Assembly: GCF_040932035.1 (NCBI RefSeq)
Contig: NZ_JBFRBB010000002.1
Location: forward strand, 124,001-188,000
Reading direction: 5' to 3'
Origin: Hoeflea_A sp040932035
GTDB lineage: Bacteria; Pseudomonadota; Alphaproteobacteria; Rhizobiales; Rhizobiaceae
DNA length: 64,000 nt
Position 1 is the stretch's first letter, and each line of letters opens with the position of its first letter. The notes beneath the pieces were generated by a model. That model was not told the DNA's origin. It saw only the letters and a list, made by a program, of their open reading frames with translations, and made no database searches. Shown piece after piece: positions 31,039 to 39,773 of this stretch. The translations under genes were made by a program, and so were the position numbers.

Positions 31039-32449
31039 TATCGCGCAGCTGATTTCGCAATTCGTGCGGCCTATCTCCGGTCACGGCGCCAGCCGTCACC
31101 TCTGGGCGATCGACAAGGCGGGGATCCGCGAAAGCCTGTTTGCCGTCGATACGCTTCGCGGAGCCAATGCCAAGCCGGTCGAGGCGTCGCGCCGCGGCTC
31201 GCGCTACGGCAACGGCACCTTCATGACCAAGGTCGGATCTATTGCTGTGGTGCCGGTTATGGGGCCTTTGATGGCCCGCTTCAACTATTCGTACTGGTCG
31301 TACGATGAAATCATCCGGGATCTGCGCATGGCGGCAGCCGACGATACGATCGATGCCGTCCTGCTCGACGTGGATTCGCCCGGCGGCATGGTGGCCAATG
31401 TCGAAGCGGCTTCTGCTGAGATTGCGGCGACCGCAGCGATCAAGCCGGTGTTTGCACATATCGGCGGCATCGGCGCGTCGGCCGCGTACTGGCTTGCCGC
31501 AAGCGCATCTGAGACTGTCGCAGCACCCACATCGCTGGTTGGTTCGGTCGGGTGCCTTATCCGGTACATGGATATCGAGGGCATCTTTACGAAGATGGGC
31601 GCGCGAGTGGTCGAGGTGATCGCAGAGCAGTCGCCGAACAAACATCTTGATCCGGAGAGCGACGAGGGCCGCGCCGAACTGCAGGCCATCGCAGACAACG
31701 GCGCAGAGCTCTTTCTCAAGGGGCTCGCGGAATCGCGCGGTATCGATCGAGACACACTGCTCGCCGACTACGGCCAGGGCCTGGTTTTCACCGCCCGGGA
31801 GGCATTCGATCGCGGTCTTATCGATCGTATCGCCAGCTTTGAAGAAACCCTCGCGGACCTGGCGGACCGCGCGGCATCACCCACCGGCGCGGCGTCCGCC
31901 ACCGCGCAGATCGGCCAGGAGACAATCATGGCAGACGAAAACACCGGAACGGCGCCGAAAGCGGTACCAGCCCAGCCGGTCACCGTGGAAAGCCTTCGGG
32001 CCGATCATGGCGACCTTGTTGCAACCCTCGAAAAAGACGCTTCGGAATCGGCGCAGAAAGCCGAACGCGACCGCGTCTCCGGCATCATGGCGCTGTCGAA
32101 ACCCGGCCGCGAAAAGATCATTTCCGAAATGATCGCCGACGGGACATCCGTTGCCGAGGCATCGTCGAAGATTCTCGCGGCGATCGATGCCGGCGAACTG
32201 GTTTCCGAGGCCTGCGACAAAACGCCGGAATCGGTTCTCGAGAAAATGGACAAGGCGGCTGAAGGCGTCACGTCCAGCGTGTCGAGTACCAAGCCGAGCA
32301 AGGCGAACGACCCGGAAGGCTGGAAGGCCGAATGGGGTGCGAGCGACAAGCTTAAGGCGGAATTCGTTACAAGCGACGATTATGTCGCTTTCCGTAATGC
32401 CGAGTCCAAAGGGCAGGTGAAAATCTTCAAAAAGAGTACCGCGGCCTAA
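31031..32449 (+). CDS. Phage prohead protease, S49/SppA type (lambda gpC-like), with fused scaffold
   Basis: A 472-residue maturation protease. The serine-protease domain holds VLLDVDSPGGMVANVEAASA and GGIGASAAYWLAA, whose Ser near residue 149 is the likely nucleophile, and a following region (LVGSVGCLIRYMDIEG) typical of S49. From residue ~300 the sequence is a charged helical scaffold-like domain (VATLEKDASESAQKAERDRV). The C-terminal part is probably also made separately from an internal start at 31928. Confidence 0.9.
   Translation: MLDIAQLISQFVRPISGHGASRHLWAIDKAGIRESLFAVDTLRGANAKPVEASRRGSRYGNGTFMTKVGSIAVVPVMGPLMARFNYSYWSYDEIIRDLRMAAADDTIDAVLLDVDSPGGMVANVEAASAEIAATAAIKPVFAHIGGIGASAAYWLAASASETVAAPTSLVGSVGCLIRYMDIEGIFTKMGARVVEVIAEQSPNKHLDPESDEGRAELQAIADNGAELFLKGLAESRGIDRDTLLADYGQGLVFTAREAFDRGLIDRIASFEETLADLADRAASPTGAASATAQIGQETIMADENTGTAPKAVPAQPVTVESLRADHGDLVATLEKDASESAQKAERDRVSGIMALSKPGREKIISEMIADGTSVAEASSKILAAIDAGELVSEACDKTPESVLEKMDKAAEGVTSSVSSTKPSKANDPEGWKAEWGASDKLKAEFVTSDDYVAFRNAESKGQVKIFKKSTAA
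31928..32449 (+). CDS. Nested scaffold protein from an internal start (lambda Nu3-like)
   Basis: An in-frame ATG at 31928 has AGGAG seven to eight bases upstream and would make the 173-residue C-terminal part of the protease gene alone (starting MADENTGTAPKAV). It is helical and highly charged, like capsid scaffolds. In lambda, Nu3 arises the same way inside gene C. Confidence 0.6.
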   Translation: MADENTGTAPKAVPAQPVTVESLRADHGDLVATLEKDASESAQKAERDRVSGIMALSKPGREKIISEMIADGTSVAEASSKILAAIDAGELVSEACDKTPESVLEKMDKAAEGVTSSVSSTKPSKANDPEGWKAEWGASDKLKAEFVTSDDYVAFRNAESKGQVKIFKKSTAA

Positions 32450-32457
32450 GCATTAAT

Positions 32458-32478
32458 CCGCCCGTTGAGGGCGGTTTT
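32458..32478 (+). terminator. Hairpin with T-run between protease and decoration genes
   Basis: CCGCCC-GTTGA-GGGCGG followed by TTTT. It could be a partial terminator or an mRNA 3' stabiliser between differently needed products. Confidence 0.55.
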
Positions 32479-32505
32479 CCATCAATCCCAACAAGGATGA
32501 ATATC

Positions 32506-33411
32506 ATGAACAAGCTCGCACTTTGCGCGGCCGCGATGGCGGTCGCCATGTTGGCACTCGTCGCGGCCGTCACTGCGCCCGACCATCTCTATGCAACCAT
32601 TGATCCGACACTTTATGACGGTGTCGGATTCGCGATGGCGACACTCGCTGCAAACAAACAGCGCGCCTATGAAGGTGGTAGCCGGAACGAATACCCGGTG
32701 GTCGCTTCTGACATCATTTATGAGGGTGCCGCTACAGGCCTCGTCGATGCGTCCGGTCATGCGCAGCCCCTGACTTCAAGTGATCGGTTTGGCGGTTTCG
32801 CTGTGCAGAAAGCAGACAACTCGACAGGCGCCGCGGCGGCGATCAATGTCCGGGTTTACGAATCCGGCAAGGTGGAACTGTCCGTAACCGGGGTGGTTAT
32901 TACCGATGTCGGTCAGCCAGTTTATGCGTCGGACGACAACACATTTACACTCAATCCGGCGGCCGGTGCGTTTATCGGATTTGTTCATCGGTTTGTTTCA
33001 GCCGGTGTCGCAGTCGTAGCGTTCGATGCGCTGAACTATCAGGATCCGTGGGCGCACTACACTGTTCGCGAAACCCTGACCGGCATCAAGACCTTTGATG
33101 CAGAGGATTCCGGCAAGCTGTTTTGCGTGACGGACGCCGGAGACGGCGATGCGTTGACCCTGCCGGCGATCGCCGATGGCTTCGGCGGTGCAACGATCCT
33201 GGCTGTCGGTGCGTTCGGCACAACGGCGCTCACGATCTCGCCGGCGGCTGCCGACATGATCCTGGGCCCTGACATCACCGGTGCCAACGACAAGGATCTG
33301 ATCTGCACAAAGGCCACACAACGCCGCGGTGATTTTGTCTCGCTGATGCTCGGCGATGCCGACGGTTATGTCGTGACCGGTCTGCGCGGCACCTGGGCCC
33401 GCGAAGCCTGA
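32506..33411 (+). CDS. Capsid decoration-type protein (DUF2190-like)
   Basis: A 301-residue structural protein. After a hydrophobic N-terminus (LALCAAAMAVAMLALVAAV), residues ~50-155 match the DUF2190/cement-protein pattern: YEGGSRNEYPVVASDIIYEG and INVRVYESGKVELSVTGV. The second half is a separate beta-rich domain. The start at 32506 has AAGGA upstream. Immediately before the capsid gene, it probably stabilises the shell. Confidence 0.7.
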   Translation: MNKLALCAAAMAVAMLALVAAVTAPDHLYATIDPTLYDGVGFAMATLAANKQRAYEGGSRNEYPVVASDIIYEGAATGLVDASGHAQPLTSSDRFGGFAVQKADNSTGAAAAINVRVYESGKVELSVTGVVITDVGQPVYASDDNTFTLNPAAGAFIGFVHRFVSAGVAVVAFDALNYQDPWAHYTVRETLTGIKTFDAEDSGKLFCVTDAGDGDALTLPAIADGFGGATILAVGAFGTTALTISPAAADMILGPDITGANDKDLICTKATQRRGDFVSLMLGDADGYVVTGLRGTWAREA

Positions 33412-33427
33412 TCACGAGAAAACGCAT

Positions 33428-33442
33428 GCCCGCGTTTCGGGC
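33428..33442 (+). other. Hairpin between decoration and capsid genes
   Basis: GCCCG-CGTTT-CGGGC in the 65-bp gap; no T-run. Likely an mRNA processing or stabilising element. Confidence 0.4.
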
Positions 33443-33476
33443 GTGACTTAACACAACATCCCCGAAAGGAACCAAG

Positions 33477-34430
33477 ATGACTGATGTACAGCTTCTCTCA
33501 AGCCGTGCGATCATGGGCATGTATTTTGCGAGGCTCGAACAGGACCTCGGCATGTCCTGGATGGACGGCATATCCAATTCGTTCGGATCCGACCAGGCGT
33601 CGGAAACCTATGTTTTCCTCGGCCAGTCGCCGGCCATGCGTGAGTGGATCGGTGGTCGCCAGGCAAAAGGGTTTACTGGTGAAGGTCTGACGATCTTCAA
33701 CAAGCATTACGAAGCGACGATCGAAGTCCAAAAGAAAGATGCCCGGCGTGACAAGACCGGTCAGCTGCGCGCGCGTATGGATGACTTCACCGATCGGGCG
33801 CAGACCCATTGGGCAAGTCTCTTGTCCGCGCTTCTCCTGAATGGTGCATCGAGCCTTTGCTATGACGGCCAGTACTATTTCGACACCGATCATGTGGAAG
33901 GCAAGAGCGGTACGCAGTCGAACAAGATCGATGTCGATATCTCGGCCCTGCCGGCTACGTTACACGGAACGGTGGCTGCGCCAAGCGTCGAGGAAATGCA
34001 GCAAGCAATCCTCAAGGGTATCGCCCAGATCCTGAGTTTCAAGGATAACGAGGGCGAGCCAATGAACGAAAACGCCAGGGAGTTTCTGGTCAAGGTTCCG
34101 ATCGGATTGTACCTCACCGCGGTTGCCGCCGTGTCGAATCTGACAACCGCAAACCTGGCGCCGAACCTCAATCCGAACATCGTTGCCGGACTCACAGTCA
34201 ATGTGCAGATGAATGCGCGCCTGACCTGGACGGACACCTTTGCGATCTTCCGCACCGACAGCCCGATCAAAGGCTTCATTCGGCAGACGGAACAGGAAAC
34301 GGAGATGAAGGCTAAAGCCGAGGGTTCGGAGTATGAGTTTGACAATGATGCCTGGCAGTTCGGCATCGATAACTGGCGCGGCGCCGGCTACGGCTACTGG
34401 CAGCGAGCCTGCCTGGTCACCCTGGTCTGA
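33477..34430 (+). CDS. Major capsid protein (Mu gpT-like)
   Basis: A 317-residue capsid subunit resembling the Mu gpT family: YFARLEQDLGMSWMDGISNS and SETYVFLGQSPAMREWIGGR in the N-terminal third, a central FDTDHVEGKSGTQSN loop, and a C-terminal GAGYGYWQRACLVTL. AAAGGAACC precedes the ATG. A family normally found with Mu-like head genes is here combined with lambda-type portal and protease. Confidence 0.85.
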   Translation: MTDVQLLSSRAIMGMYFARLEQDLGMSWMDGISNSFGSDQASETYVFLGQSPAMREWIGGRQAKGFTGEGLTIFNKHYEATIEVQKKDARRDKTGQLRARMDDFTDRAQTHWASLLSALLLNGASSLCYDGQYYFDTDHVEGKSGTQSNKIDVDISALPATLHGTVAAPSVEEMQQAILKGIAQILSFKDNEGEPMNENAREFLVKVPIGLYLTAVAAVSNLTTANLAPNLNPNIVAGLTVNVQMNARLTWTDTFAIFRTDSPIKGFIRQTEQETEMKAKAEGSEYEFDNDAWQFGIDNWRGAGYGYWQRACLVTLV

Positions 34431-34447
34431 CCTTCAGCTGAATAAAA

Positions 34448-34471
34448 CACCGCCCCGTTATTGGGGCGGTG
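34448..34471 (+). other. Strong hairpin after the capsid gene
   Basis: CACCGCCCC-GTTATT-GGGGCGGTG, a 9-bp perfect stem 18 bp after the capsid stop and without a T-run. It could protect the capsid mRNA 3' end. Confidence 0.5.
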
Positions 34472-34528
34472 ATGTTCGAAGCGCACGTTTTTGTGTTCTT
34501 CGGTCATCACCGCCGGAAAGGAAAGACC

Positions 34529-34810
34529 ATGAATATCTATACAGTCACTGACCCTCGCGGCGCGCAGATCGGCGCCGGCACAATCGTCAAGCTTTCGAAG
34601 GAACAGTCAGCCCCCCGCACGCATGTTCTGCGCACTGTTGACGAAAAGACGGGGGTTTTCGAGGCGCAAAAACCGCTGGAATTCAAGGCTGGTGAAGTGA
34701 TCGGCGTTGCCGGCACCGTTCCAAAAACGTTGGTGCCAAAGATCGAGACGGGCGCCAAACGCGTTGTCCGGAAGCGGAAGCAGGATCGCAGTCGCTCCAC
34801 AAAGAAGTGA
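34529..34810 (+). CDS. Hypothetical small head/virion protein
   Basis: A 93-residue basic protein (SKEQSAPRTHVLRTVDEKTG; tail RVVRKRKQDRSRSTKK). GGAAAG precedes the ATG at 34529. The position after the capsid suggests a head-completion or DNA-binding virion protein; no domain is recognised. Confidence 0.55.
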   Translation: MNIYTVTDPRGAQIGAGTIVKLSKEQSAPRTHVLRTVDEKTGVFEAQKPLEFKAGEVIGVAGTVPKTLVPKIETGAKRVVRKRKQDRSRSTKK

Positions 34811-34835
34811 AACAACGACAGCGAGGAAAAGAGCC

Positions 34836-34988
34836 GTGAAAAAGATTAAGACCAAGGCCGGTGGCAAGGTCCTTGAAATCGGCAAGGACATCGAGGCGGC
34901 GAACGCGCATAAAATGGTGATGCGTGGTGAAGCCGAGCCGTCGCCAGCCAAGTCAGCCAAAAGCACGAAAACGTCGGACAAGGGCTGA
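34836..34988 (+). CDS. Hypothetical 50-residue basic protein
   Basis: Begins KKIKTKAGGKVLEIGKDIEA and ends in a Lys/Ser-rich tail. The start is a GTG at 34836 with GCGAGGA upstream. It overlaps the next gene by one base. Confidence 0.5.
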   Translation: MKKIKTKAGGKVLEIGKDIEAANAHKMVMRGEAEPSPAKSAKSTKTSDKG

Positions 34989-35320
34989 TGCCAGTCGAAA
35001 GTGAGGCCGATCGCGCTGCCTTTCTCGATGTCGACGAGCACGGGGTTTCGGCCACGATCACGGCGAGCGGTGCCAGTCCCGTCACGATTCCGGGCATATT
35101 CGATGAAGGTTATTCGTTGCTTGCCGACGGCGATGGCTCGGAAGGTGTGTCGAGTGCTGAACCGACACTGCTCGTTCAGTCTTCGCTGCTGCCGTCGGTG
35201 TCGCTGATCGGCGCGACGATGGCGGCTACCATACTCGAAACGGCCAGGGCCTTCACAATCGTTGAGCCGAAACCGGACGGCACCGGCATGACCGAGTTGA
35301 GGCTTCACGAAACCACATGA
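34988..35320 (+). CDS. Head-tail joining-type protein
   Basis: A 110-residue beta-rich acidic protein (AAFLDVDEHGVSATITASGA, PVTIPGIFDEGYSLL), similar in size, position and composition to gpFII-type joining proteins. Overlaps its neighbours by 1 and 4 bp in the morphogenetic operon. Assignment rests mainly on position. Confidence 0.6.
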   Translation: MPVESEADRAAFLDVDEHGVSATITASGASPVTIPGIFDEGYSLLADGDGSEGVSSAEPTLLVQSSLLPSVSLIGATMAATILETARAFTIVEPKPDGTGMTELRLHETT

Positions 35321-35760
35321 CGCACATTATCGAGCAGATCGCCGATGCGGTCGTCGCTGCCGTCAAGGGCGCGTCGACCAATGCCGGCACCGACGTTTCG
35401 CAGCGGCGGTTCTGGCCGGCGGAAAAGGACACGGCGGCGAGCGGCATCGTCTTTGCCAGCGATGAGGATGTCGCGATCGACGGTCACGGTCCTTACTACC
35501 GGCGCGACATCGCCATCACCGTTGCGCTCCGATATGTCGGTGATGCCGACACGATCGAGGCGAGCGCCTATGCCGACCAGGTGAAGATCGAAACTGCGAT
35601 CGAGGCCGATGCGACGATCGCCGGCCTGACACACGCGATTGTTCTTCACCGCTCCAATACCGAGACGGACGGCAATGGCAACAAACCGATGCTGATCCGC
35701 CGCACGGAATTCATCGCTATCGCAAGAACACTTGCGAGCGATCCCGAAAACCCAGCCTGA
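35317..35760 (+). CDS. Tail terminator-type (gpU-like) protein
   Basis: A 147-residue protein with a helix (IIEQIADAVVAAVKGAST) followed by strands (YYRRDIAITVALRYVGDADT), typical of small tail-completion proteins encoded before the tail tube. Inferred from gene order and size. Confidence 0.6.
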   Translation: MTHIIEQIADAVVAAVKGASTNAGTDVSQRRFWPAEKDTAASGIVFASDEDVAIDGHGPYYRRDIAITVALRYVGDADTIEASAYADQVKIETAIEADATIAGLTHAIVLHRSNTETDGNGNKPMLIRRTEFIAIARTLASDPENPA

Positions 35761-35775
35761 CAGGAGAATTGAACC

Positions 35776-36168
35776 ATGGGCGTATCACACGGAAAAAACG
35801 GCAAGGTAAAGCTCGGCGCCAACACCGTTGCCGAAACCACAAAATGGACGCTGTCGGAAAGTGCCGCGGCTGCCGATACCACGTCGCAGGGCGATACGGC
35901 CCAGACGCATTTGACCGGAATTCCGGGATGGAGCGCCCAGGTCGAGGGCTGGTACGACCCCGCCGATACGAATGGCCAGTCGGCGCTCGCCATCGGTGCT
36001 TCGGTGTCGATCGAGTTCTACACCGACACCGACGGCAGCGGTAAAACATACAAATCCGGTACGGCGTCCGTGACTGATATCCAGTGGGAATCGGCGATGG
36101 ACGGCACGAATTCGTTCTCGATCTCACTGCAGGGCAATGGCGCCCTGGCGACCGCGACGGTGGCGTAA
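35776..36168 (+). CDS. Major tail tube protein
   Basis: A 130-residue beta-rich protein (GKVKLGANTVAETTKWTLSE, WESAMDGTNSFSISLQGNGA), the pattern of siphovirus tail tube subunits. GACAGGAG precedes the ATG. It directly precedes the frameshifting chaperone gene, the canonical position. Confidence 0.8.
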   Translation: MGVSHGKNGKVKLGANTVAETTKWTLSESAAAADTTSQGDTAQTHLTGIPGWSAQVEGWYDPADTNGQSALAIGASVSIEFYTDTDGSGKTYKSGTASVTDIQWESAMDGTNSFSISLQGNGALATATVA

Positions 36169-36169
36169 C

Positions 36170-36529
36170 ATGGGTAGCGTGCTTGACGATGCCACGGCGC
36201 ATTTCGACGGACTGGAAAACGGCGATATCACCGTCCCGGAATGGAATAACCGGAAACTGGTCTGGAAACCTCTGACCTGCGACGAACGGCGCAAGATCTA
36301 TGCTCCGCTTGACAATGGTCAGCCGCCCGACGGTGTGACCGTGTTTATCCGCACGCTTATTGCCAAGGCACTCACCGAGGACGGCAAGAACGCATTTACG
36401 AAGATGGACGAAAACAAGCTTGCCCATGGCGTTGATCCGACCGTTGTTTCGCGGATCGCGCGCGAGATCCTCGGTTTCGGTGCGGATCTGCCGAACGACC
36501 AGGCCGTGGATGAGGCGGGAAACGCCTGA
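36170..36529 (+). CDS. Tail assembly chaperone, upstream (G-like) product
   Basis: A 119-residue protein (WNNRKLVWKPLTCDERRKIY, REILGFGADLPNDQ) located between tail tube and tape-measure genes, the position of lambda G. Six bases before its stop codon lies the slippery heptamer GGGAAAC (36517-36523) in the correct phase, so a fraction of ribosomes should continue in the -1 frame. Confidence 0.82.
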   Translation: MGSVLDDATAHFDGLENGDITVPEWNNRKLVWKPLTCDERRKIYAPLDNGQPPDGVTVFIRTLIAKALTEDGKNAFTKMDENKLAHGVDPTVVSRIAREILGFGADLPNDQAVDEAGNA

Positions 36530-36669
36530 AAGCCGATCCGCAGCTGATGGTGATGTTCGCCCTCGGTGAGCGGCTCGGCAAGACACTCTCTGAAATCGGT
36601 GCAATGCCCTATGCCGAGCTCATCGGCTGGCTTGCCTATTTCCAACTGAAAAAGGAAACGCGATCGTGA
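36170..36669 (+). CDS. Tail assembly chaperone, -1 frameshift (GT-like) fusion product
   Basis: After a -1 shift at GGGAAAC (36517-36523) translation continues as RLKADPQLMVMFALGERLG and ends at 36669 after LAYFQLKKETRS. This adds about 49 residues to the G-like protein, and its stop overlaps the tape-measure GTG start. No good independent start serves the downstream frame. Such G/GT fusions are conserved in tailed phages and assemble the tape measure. Confidence 0.78.
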
Positions 36670-38429
36670 CCATCGCGATGCGTGACATGCATTTCGACAT
36701 CAAGGGCCGGGACCGGACGCAGCAGGCGTTCGATTCCGCGACCCGTCGAGCACGCAGTTTCAACCGCGAAGTCGGAATGGGCGGCCGGGCGATGGGCGCT
36801 ATGGCGGCACAGGCCAAGGCGCTGGCCGCGTCGATCGCGGCGATCGGGTTCATCGGTGTCGCTCGCGAAATGCGGGAAGTTGTGGCGGAAGCTTCCGAGT
36901 TGGCCAAGGCCGCCGACAAGGTCGGGGTGGCGACAGACGAACTGCAGCGCATGCAGTTCGGTTTCGGGCAGGCCGGTGTCGCGGTGCAGGACCTCGAGCG
37001 GAACCTTGAGCAATGGTCGAAACGCGTATCGGAAGCGGCATTCTTTGGCGGTCGCCTTGCCGACATTCTCCAGGCCAATAATGTCCCGCTGCGCGACGTG
37101 AACGGCAATCTTCGATCCTCAACGGATCTGTTGCGCGACTTTGCCGAGCTGGTCCGCAACGCCGGATCCGCCCAGGAACAAATGACCCTGGCAACCGAAG
37201 CCTTCGGGCGCTCCGGCGGCGATATGATCCTCGCCCTACGGGACGGTGCGGCTGGCATGGATGAGCTGATGAGCCGGGCCGATAATGCTGGTGGCGTGAT
37301 CAGGGAAGATTTGCTGAGAGCCGCCGAGGATCTGGACGACCGCTTCGACAAGCTGTCGCGAACGATCAAGGTGGAAGTCAAAACCGCATTGTTGGAATTC
37401 GCGGTTGCCGGCGTCGACGCCTTCGACCAGGTCGCCGCAGCTATGGACAATTGGGACATTCTGAGCAAGATCCGCGAGTTGTCAGCGCTGCAGTCCCAAT
37501 TGCAGGATGCGCGGGAACTCGGTTCCTTTATCGGTTCGCTCCCTGGTAACGGGTTTCCTGTAAAGGAAAAAACGTCGCGCATGGGAGCGCCCGTCGATCC
37601 GGATCGATTTAATACCGAATTTGCCGGCCTGGAAACCGTAATTCCCGAAACAGAAACCCGGAAGGGGTCTGCGAGATCCGCCAGGGCGCAGCGCGACGCC
37701 TATGCCCAGGTGACCGAGGCGCTCCGCCAGGAGATTGAGACCATCGGCCTGTCACAGACCGAACAGCGTGTGCTGCGCGAGATCCGGCGCGCCGGCGTCG
37801 AGACGACCGGGGAACAGGCCGATGCGATCCGTGCCCTGGTCCTGCAAATCGAAACGGAAACGCAGCGCGTCGACGAGCTGAAGGCGCAGACCGAGGCGTT
37901 CAATGATGCCGTGGTTTCCATGGGCGAAATGGGCTTTGAGGCGTTTGATCGGTTGACCTTTGGTGCCGGCAAGGCCAAGGAAGAGATGCGCAGTTTGGCG
38001 ATTCAAATAGCCCGCGCCGCGGCGGAGGCCGCGTTCCTCGGCACCGGGCCTCTGGCTGGTTTTTTCGGCGGCGGAGGTGGTGGACTGTTCTCGAGCATCG
38101 GCCGCGCCTTGTTCGGCAGGGCTGGCGGTGGCGGCGTCGATCCCTATGGCGCCTATGTCATTGGCGAAGACGGGCCTGAAATCCTGCGCATGGGCTCGCG
38201 CAGCGGATCGATTATAACCAACGACCAGGCTTTCGGCGGCGGCGGTCAGGGTGCGGCTCCGGTTCCGGTCGACCTTAGGATCGAGGGCGTCTTCGTTGAC
38301 GACAACGGCGTCGTGAAGGGCATGATCACGAAACAGAGCCAACAGGCACGAACAGGCGCGGTTTCCGACGTGAAGGGCAATTTCACGACCTGGTCGCGCC
38401 AGGCACAAGTTCACGGCCGGCCGGCATGA
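36666..38429 (+). CDS. Tail tape measure protein
   Basis: A 587-residue protein setting tail length. It starts at GTG 36666. A helical N-terminus (GRDRTQQAFDSATRRARSFN) is followed by hydrophobic stretches (AKALAASIAAIGFIGVAREM), long helices with coiled-coil character (LRQEIETIGLSQTEQRVLRE) and a glycine-rich C-terminus (GRAGGGGVDPYGAYVIGEDG). About 590 residues implies a fairly short tail. Confidence 0.9.
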   Translation: MTIAMRDMHFDIKGRDRTQQAFDSATRRARSFNREVGMGGRAMGAMAAQAKALAASIAAIGFIGVAREMREVVAEASELAKAADKVGVATDELQRMQFGFGQAGVAVQDLERNLEQWSKRVSEAAFFGGRLADILQANNVPLRDVNGNLRSSTDLLRDFAELVRNAGSAQEQMTLATEAFGRSGGDMILALRDGAAGMDELMSRADNAGGVIREDLLRAAEDLDDRFDKLSRTIKVEVKTALLEFAVAGVDAFDQVAAAMDNWDILSKIRELSALQSQLQDARELGSFIGSLPGNGFPVKEKTSRMGAPVDPDRFNTEFAGLETVIPETETRKGSARSARAQRDAYAQVTEALRQEIETIGLSQTEQRVLREIRRAGVETTGEQADAIRALVLQIETETQRVDELKAQTEAFNDAVVSMGEMGFEAFDRLTFGAGKAKEEMRSLAIQIARAAAEAAFLGTGPLAGFFGGGGGGLFSSIGRALFGRAGGGGVDPYGAYVIGEDGPEILRMGSRSGSIITNDQAFGGGGQGAAPVPVDLRIEGVFVDDNGVVKGMITKQSQQARTGAVSDVKGNFTTWSRQAQVHGRPA

Positions 38430-39121
38430 CGATACCGCTCTATGACTGGCCCGCAGCGGTGCGGCCTTTTGCTTCGATCCTTGTCGCGCCGGGCAATACG
38501 ATCGACGGGTTCATTTCGCGCGCGTCGTACCAGAACGATATCCCGATCGCCGGCGCGCGCAATCAGTTGCGCATGGAATTCAATGCGCACGGTGAAAGTG
38601 CGGGAAACTACTTTGCCTGGGCCATCAACAACGCCCAGCTGGCCCGTTTCCTCGTTCCGATCCGCAACACGCCGCAGCTCGCATCGACCGCCGCTTTGGC
38701 CGCTGCGGAAGTGACCCATGCGCAGGGCAACCCGTTTTCCACGGGGCAGTATTTTTCGACCGGCTACGGTTTTGCCTTCAACCCGACGATCGATGTTTCC
38801 GCCGCCGCGGTCGAGGGCGCTAACACGATCGTGCTCGACGAAACGCGCTGGCCTGATGCGTTGACCTACGGAAAGATCGTCGGGCTGGGCAGGGGCGTCT
38901 ATCACGTGAACGATATCGACCGGGACGGAACCACGGTCACGATCAGTTTCTCCCCGCCGCTACGGCGCGATATCGCCGCCGGCGAGCACGCGACGCTCCG
39001 GCCTTCGCTGATCTGTCGCCCGCAGAACCTGTCGACATTCATTGCGCTTTTCGATCCGGCGCAGATCGTGCGACCCGGCGCGATCGTCATGAACGAAGTG
39101 ATCGACGAGGCCTATCTGTGA
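38426..39121 (+). CDS. Tail tip / distal tail-type protein
   Basis: A 231-residue beta-rich protein directly after the tape measure (LYDWPAAVRPFASILVAPGN). Proteins of this kind in alphaproteobacterial siphophages form the tail-tip complex. No catalytic motif. Overlaps neighbours by 4 bp each. Confidence 0.6.
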   Translation: MTIPLYDWPAAVRPFASILVAPGNTIDGFISRASYQNDIPIAGARNQLRMEFNAHGESAGNYFAWAINNAQLARFLVPIRNTPQLASTAALAAAEVTHAQGNPFSTGQYFSTGYGFAFNPTIDVSAAAVEGANTIVLDETRWPDALTYGKIVGLGRGVYHVNDIDRDGTTVTISFSPPLRRDIAAGEHATLRPSLICRPQNLSTFIALFDPAQIVRPGAIVMNEVIDEAYL

Positions 39122-39771
39122 GTTTCGAAACCGAGCTCACCGCGGCGCTGGACGCAACGACAGCGAGCGACCGCAGCATCGTCTGCCGTCCGACGATCAA
39201 GGTCGAATTTGAAAGCGTCACGGTGAGGCTCTGGGGCGGGATCGGTTCGCTTAAGACACCGGACGACGAGCGGTGGACCGGTTTTTATCTGAAAAGTGAG
39301 GGCGGCGAGCTCCAGTCGCTTATCGACATTCCGGCGATCGACGATGTGCGCGAGGGCACGTCCGCGCCGATCGCGTTTCGGCTGGGCTATATCGATGCCG
39401 AAAACTATGCGGCGCTGCGCGACGACGAAACGAAGACCGATGGCCGGCCGCTGACGATCGGCAAGATCTACCTGGCCAGCCCGGACAGCACTGTCGCGCT
39501 GTCGCAGCCCGGCGATGCGGTGCGGTTAACCATGGTCGGAAAACCGGGGTTTCAGGAACTGCGCAGAAAACAGGACGATGGATCCTATAAGTTCCTTTAT
39601 TCGCTAACCGTCAAGGCGGTGAACCAGAATTCCGGGCGGTCCCGCGTCGGTGCAAACCTCCTGACCTATAACGGGCATAAATTCCGCTCCGAGATCATCC
39701 ACGGCGTGACGAACGATGAATATGCGCAGTTCATCGCCCGCTACGCCGGCGGGGTCACGCTCGAGCTCTGA
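39118..39771 (+). CDS. Tail tip protein (minor tail, L-like position)
   Basis: A 217-residue protein starting at a GTG that overlaps the previous stop. It contains VTVRLWGGIGSLKTPDDERW and DIPAIDDVREGTSAPIAFRL. It has no C-terminal cysteine cluster, unlike lambda gpL. Role inferred from order: tape measure, tip proteins, peptidase-like, J-like. Confidence 0.6.
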   Translation: MSFETELTAALDATTASDRSIVCRPTIKVEFESVTVRLWGGIGSLKTPDDERWTGFYLKSEGGELQSLIDIPAIDDVREGTSAPIAFRLGYIDAENYAALRDDETKTDGRPLTIGKIYLASPDSTVALSQPGDAVRLTMVGKPGFQELRRKQDDGSYKFLYSLTVKAVNQNSGRSRVGANLLTYNGHKFRSEIIHGVTNDEYAQFIARYAGGVTLEL

Positions 39772-39773
39772 CG

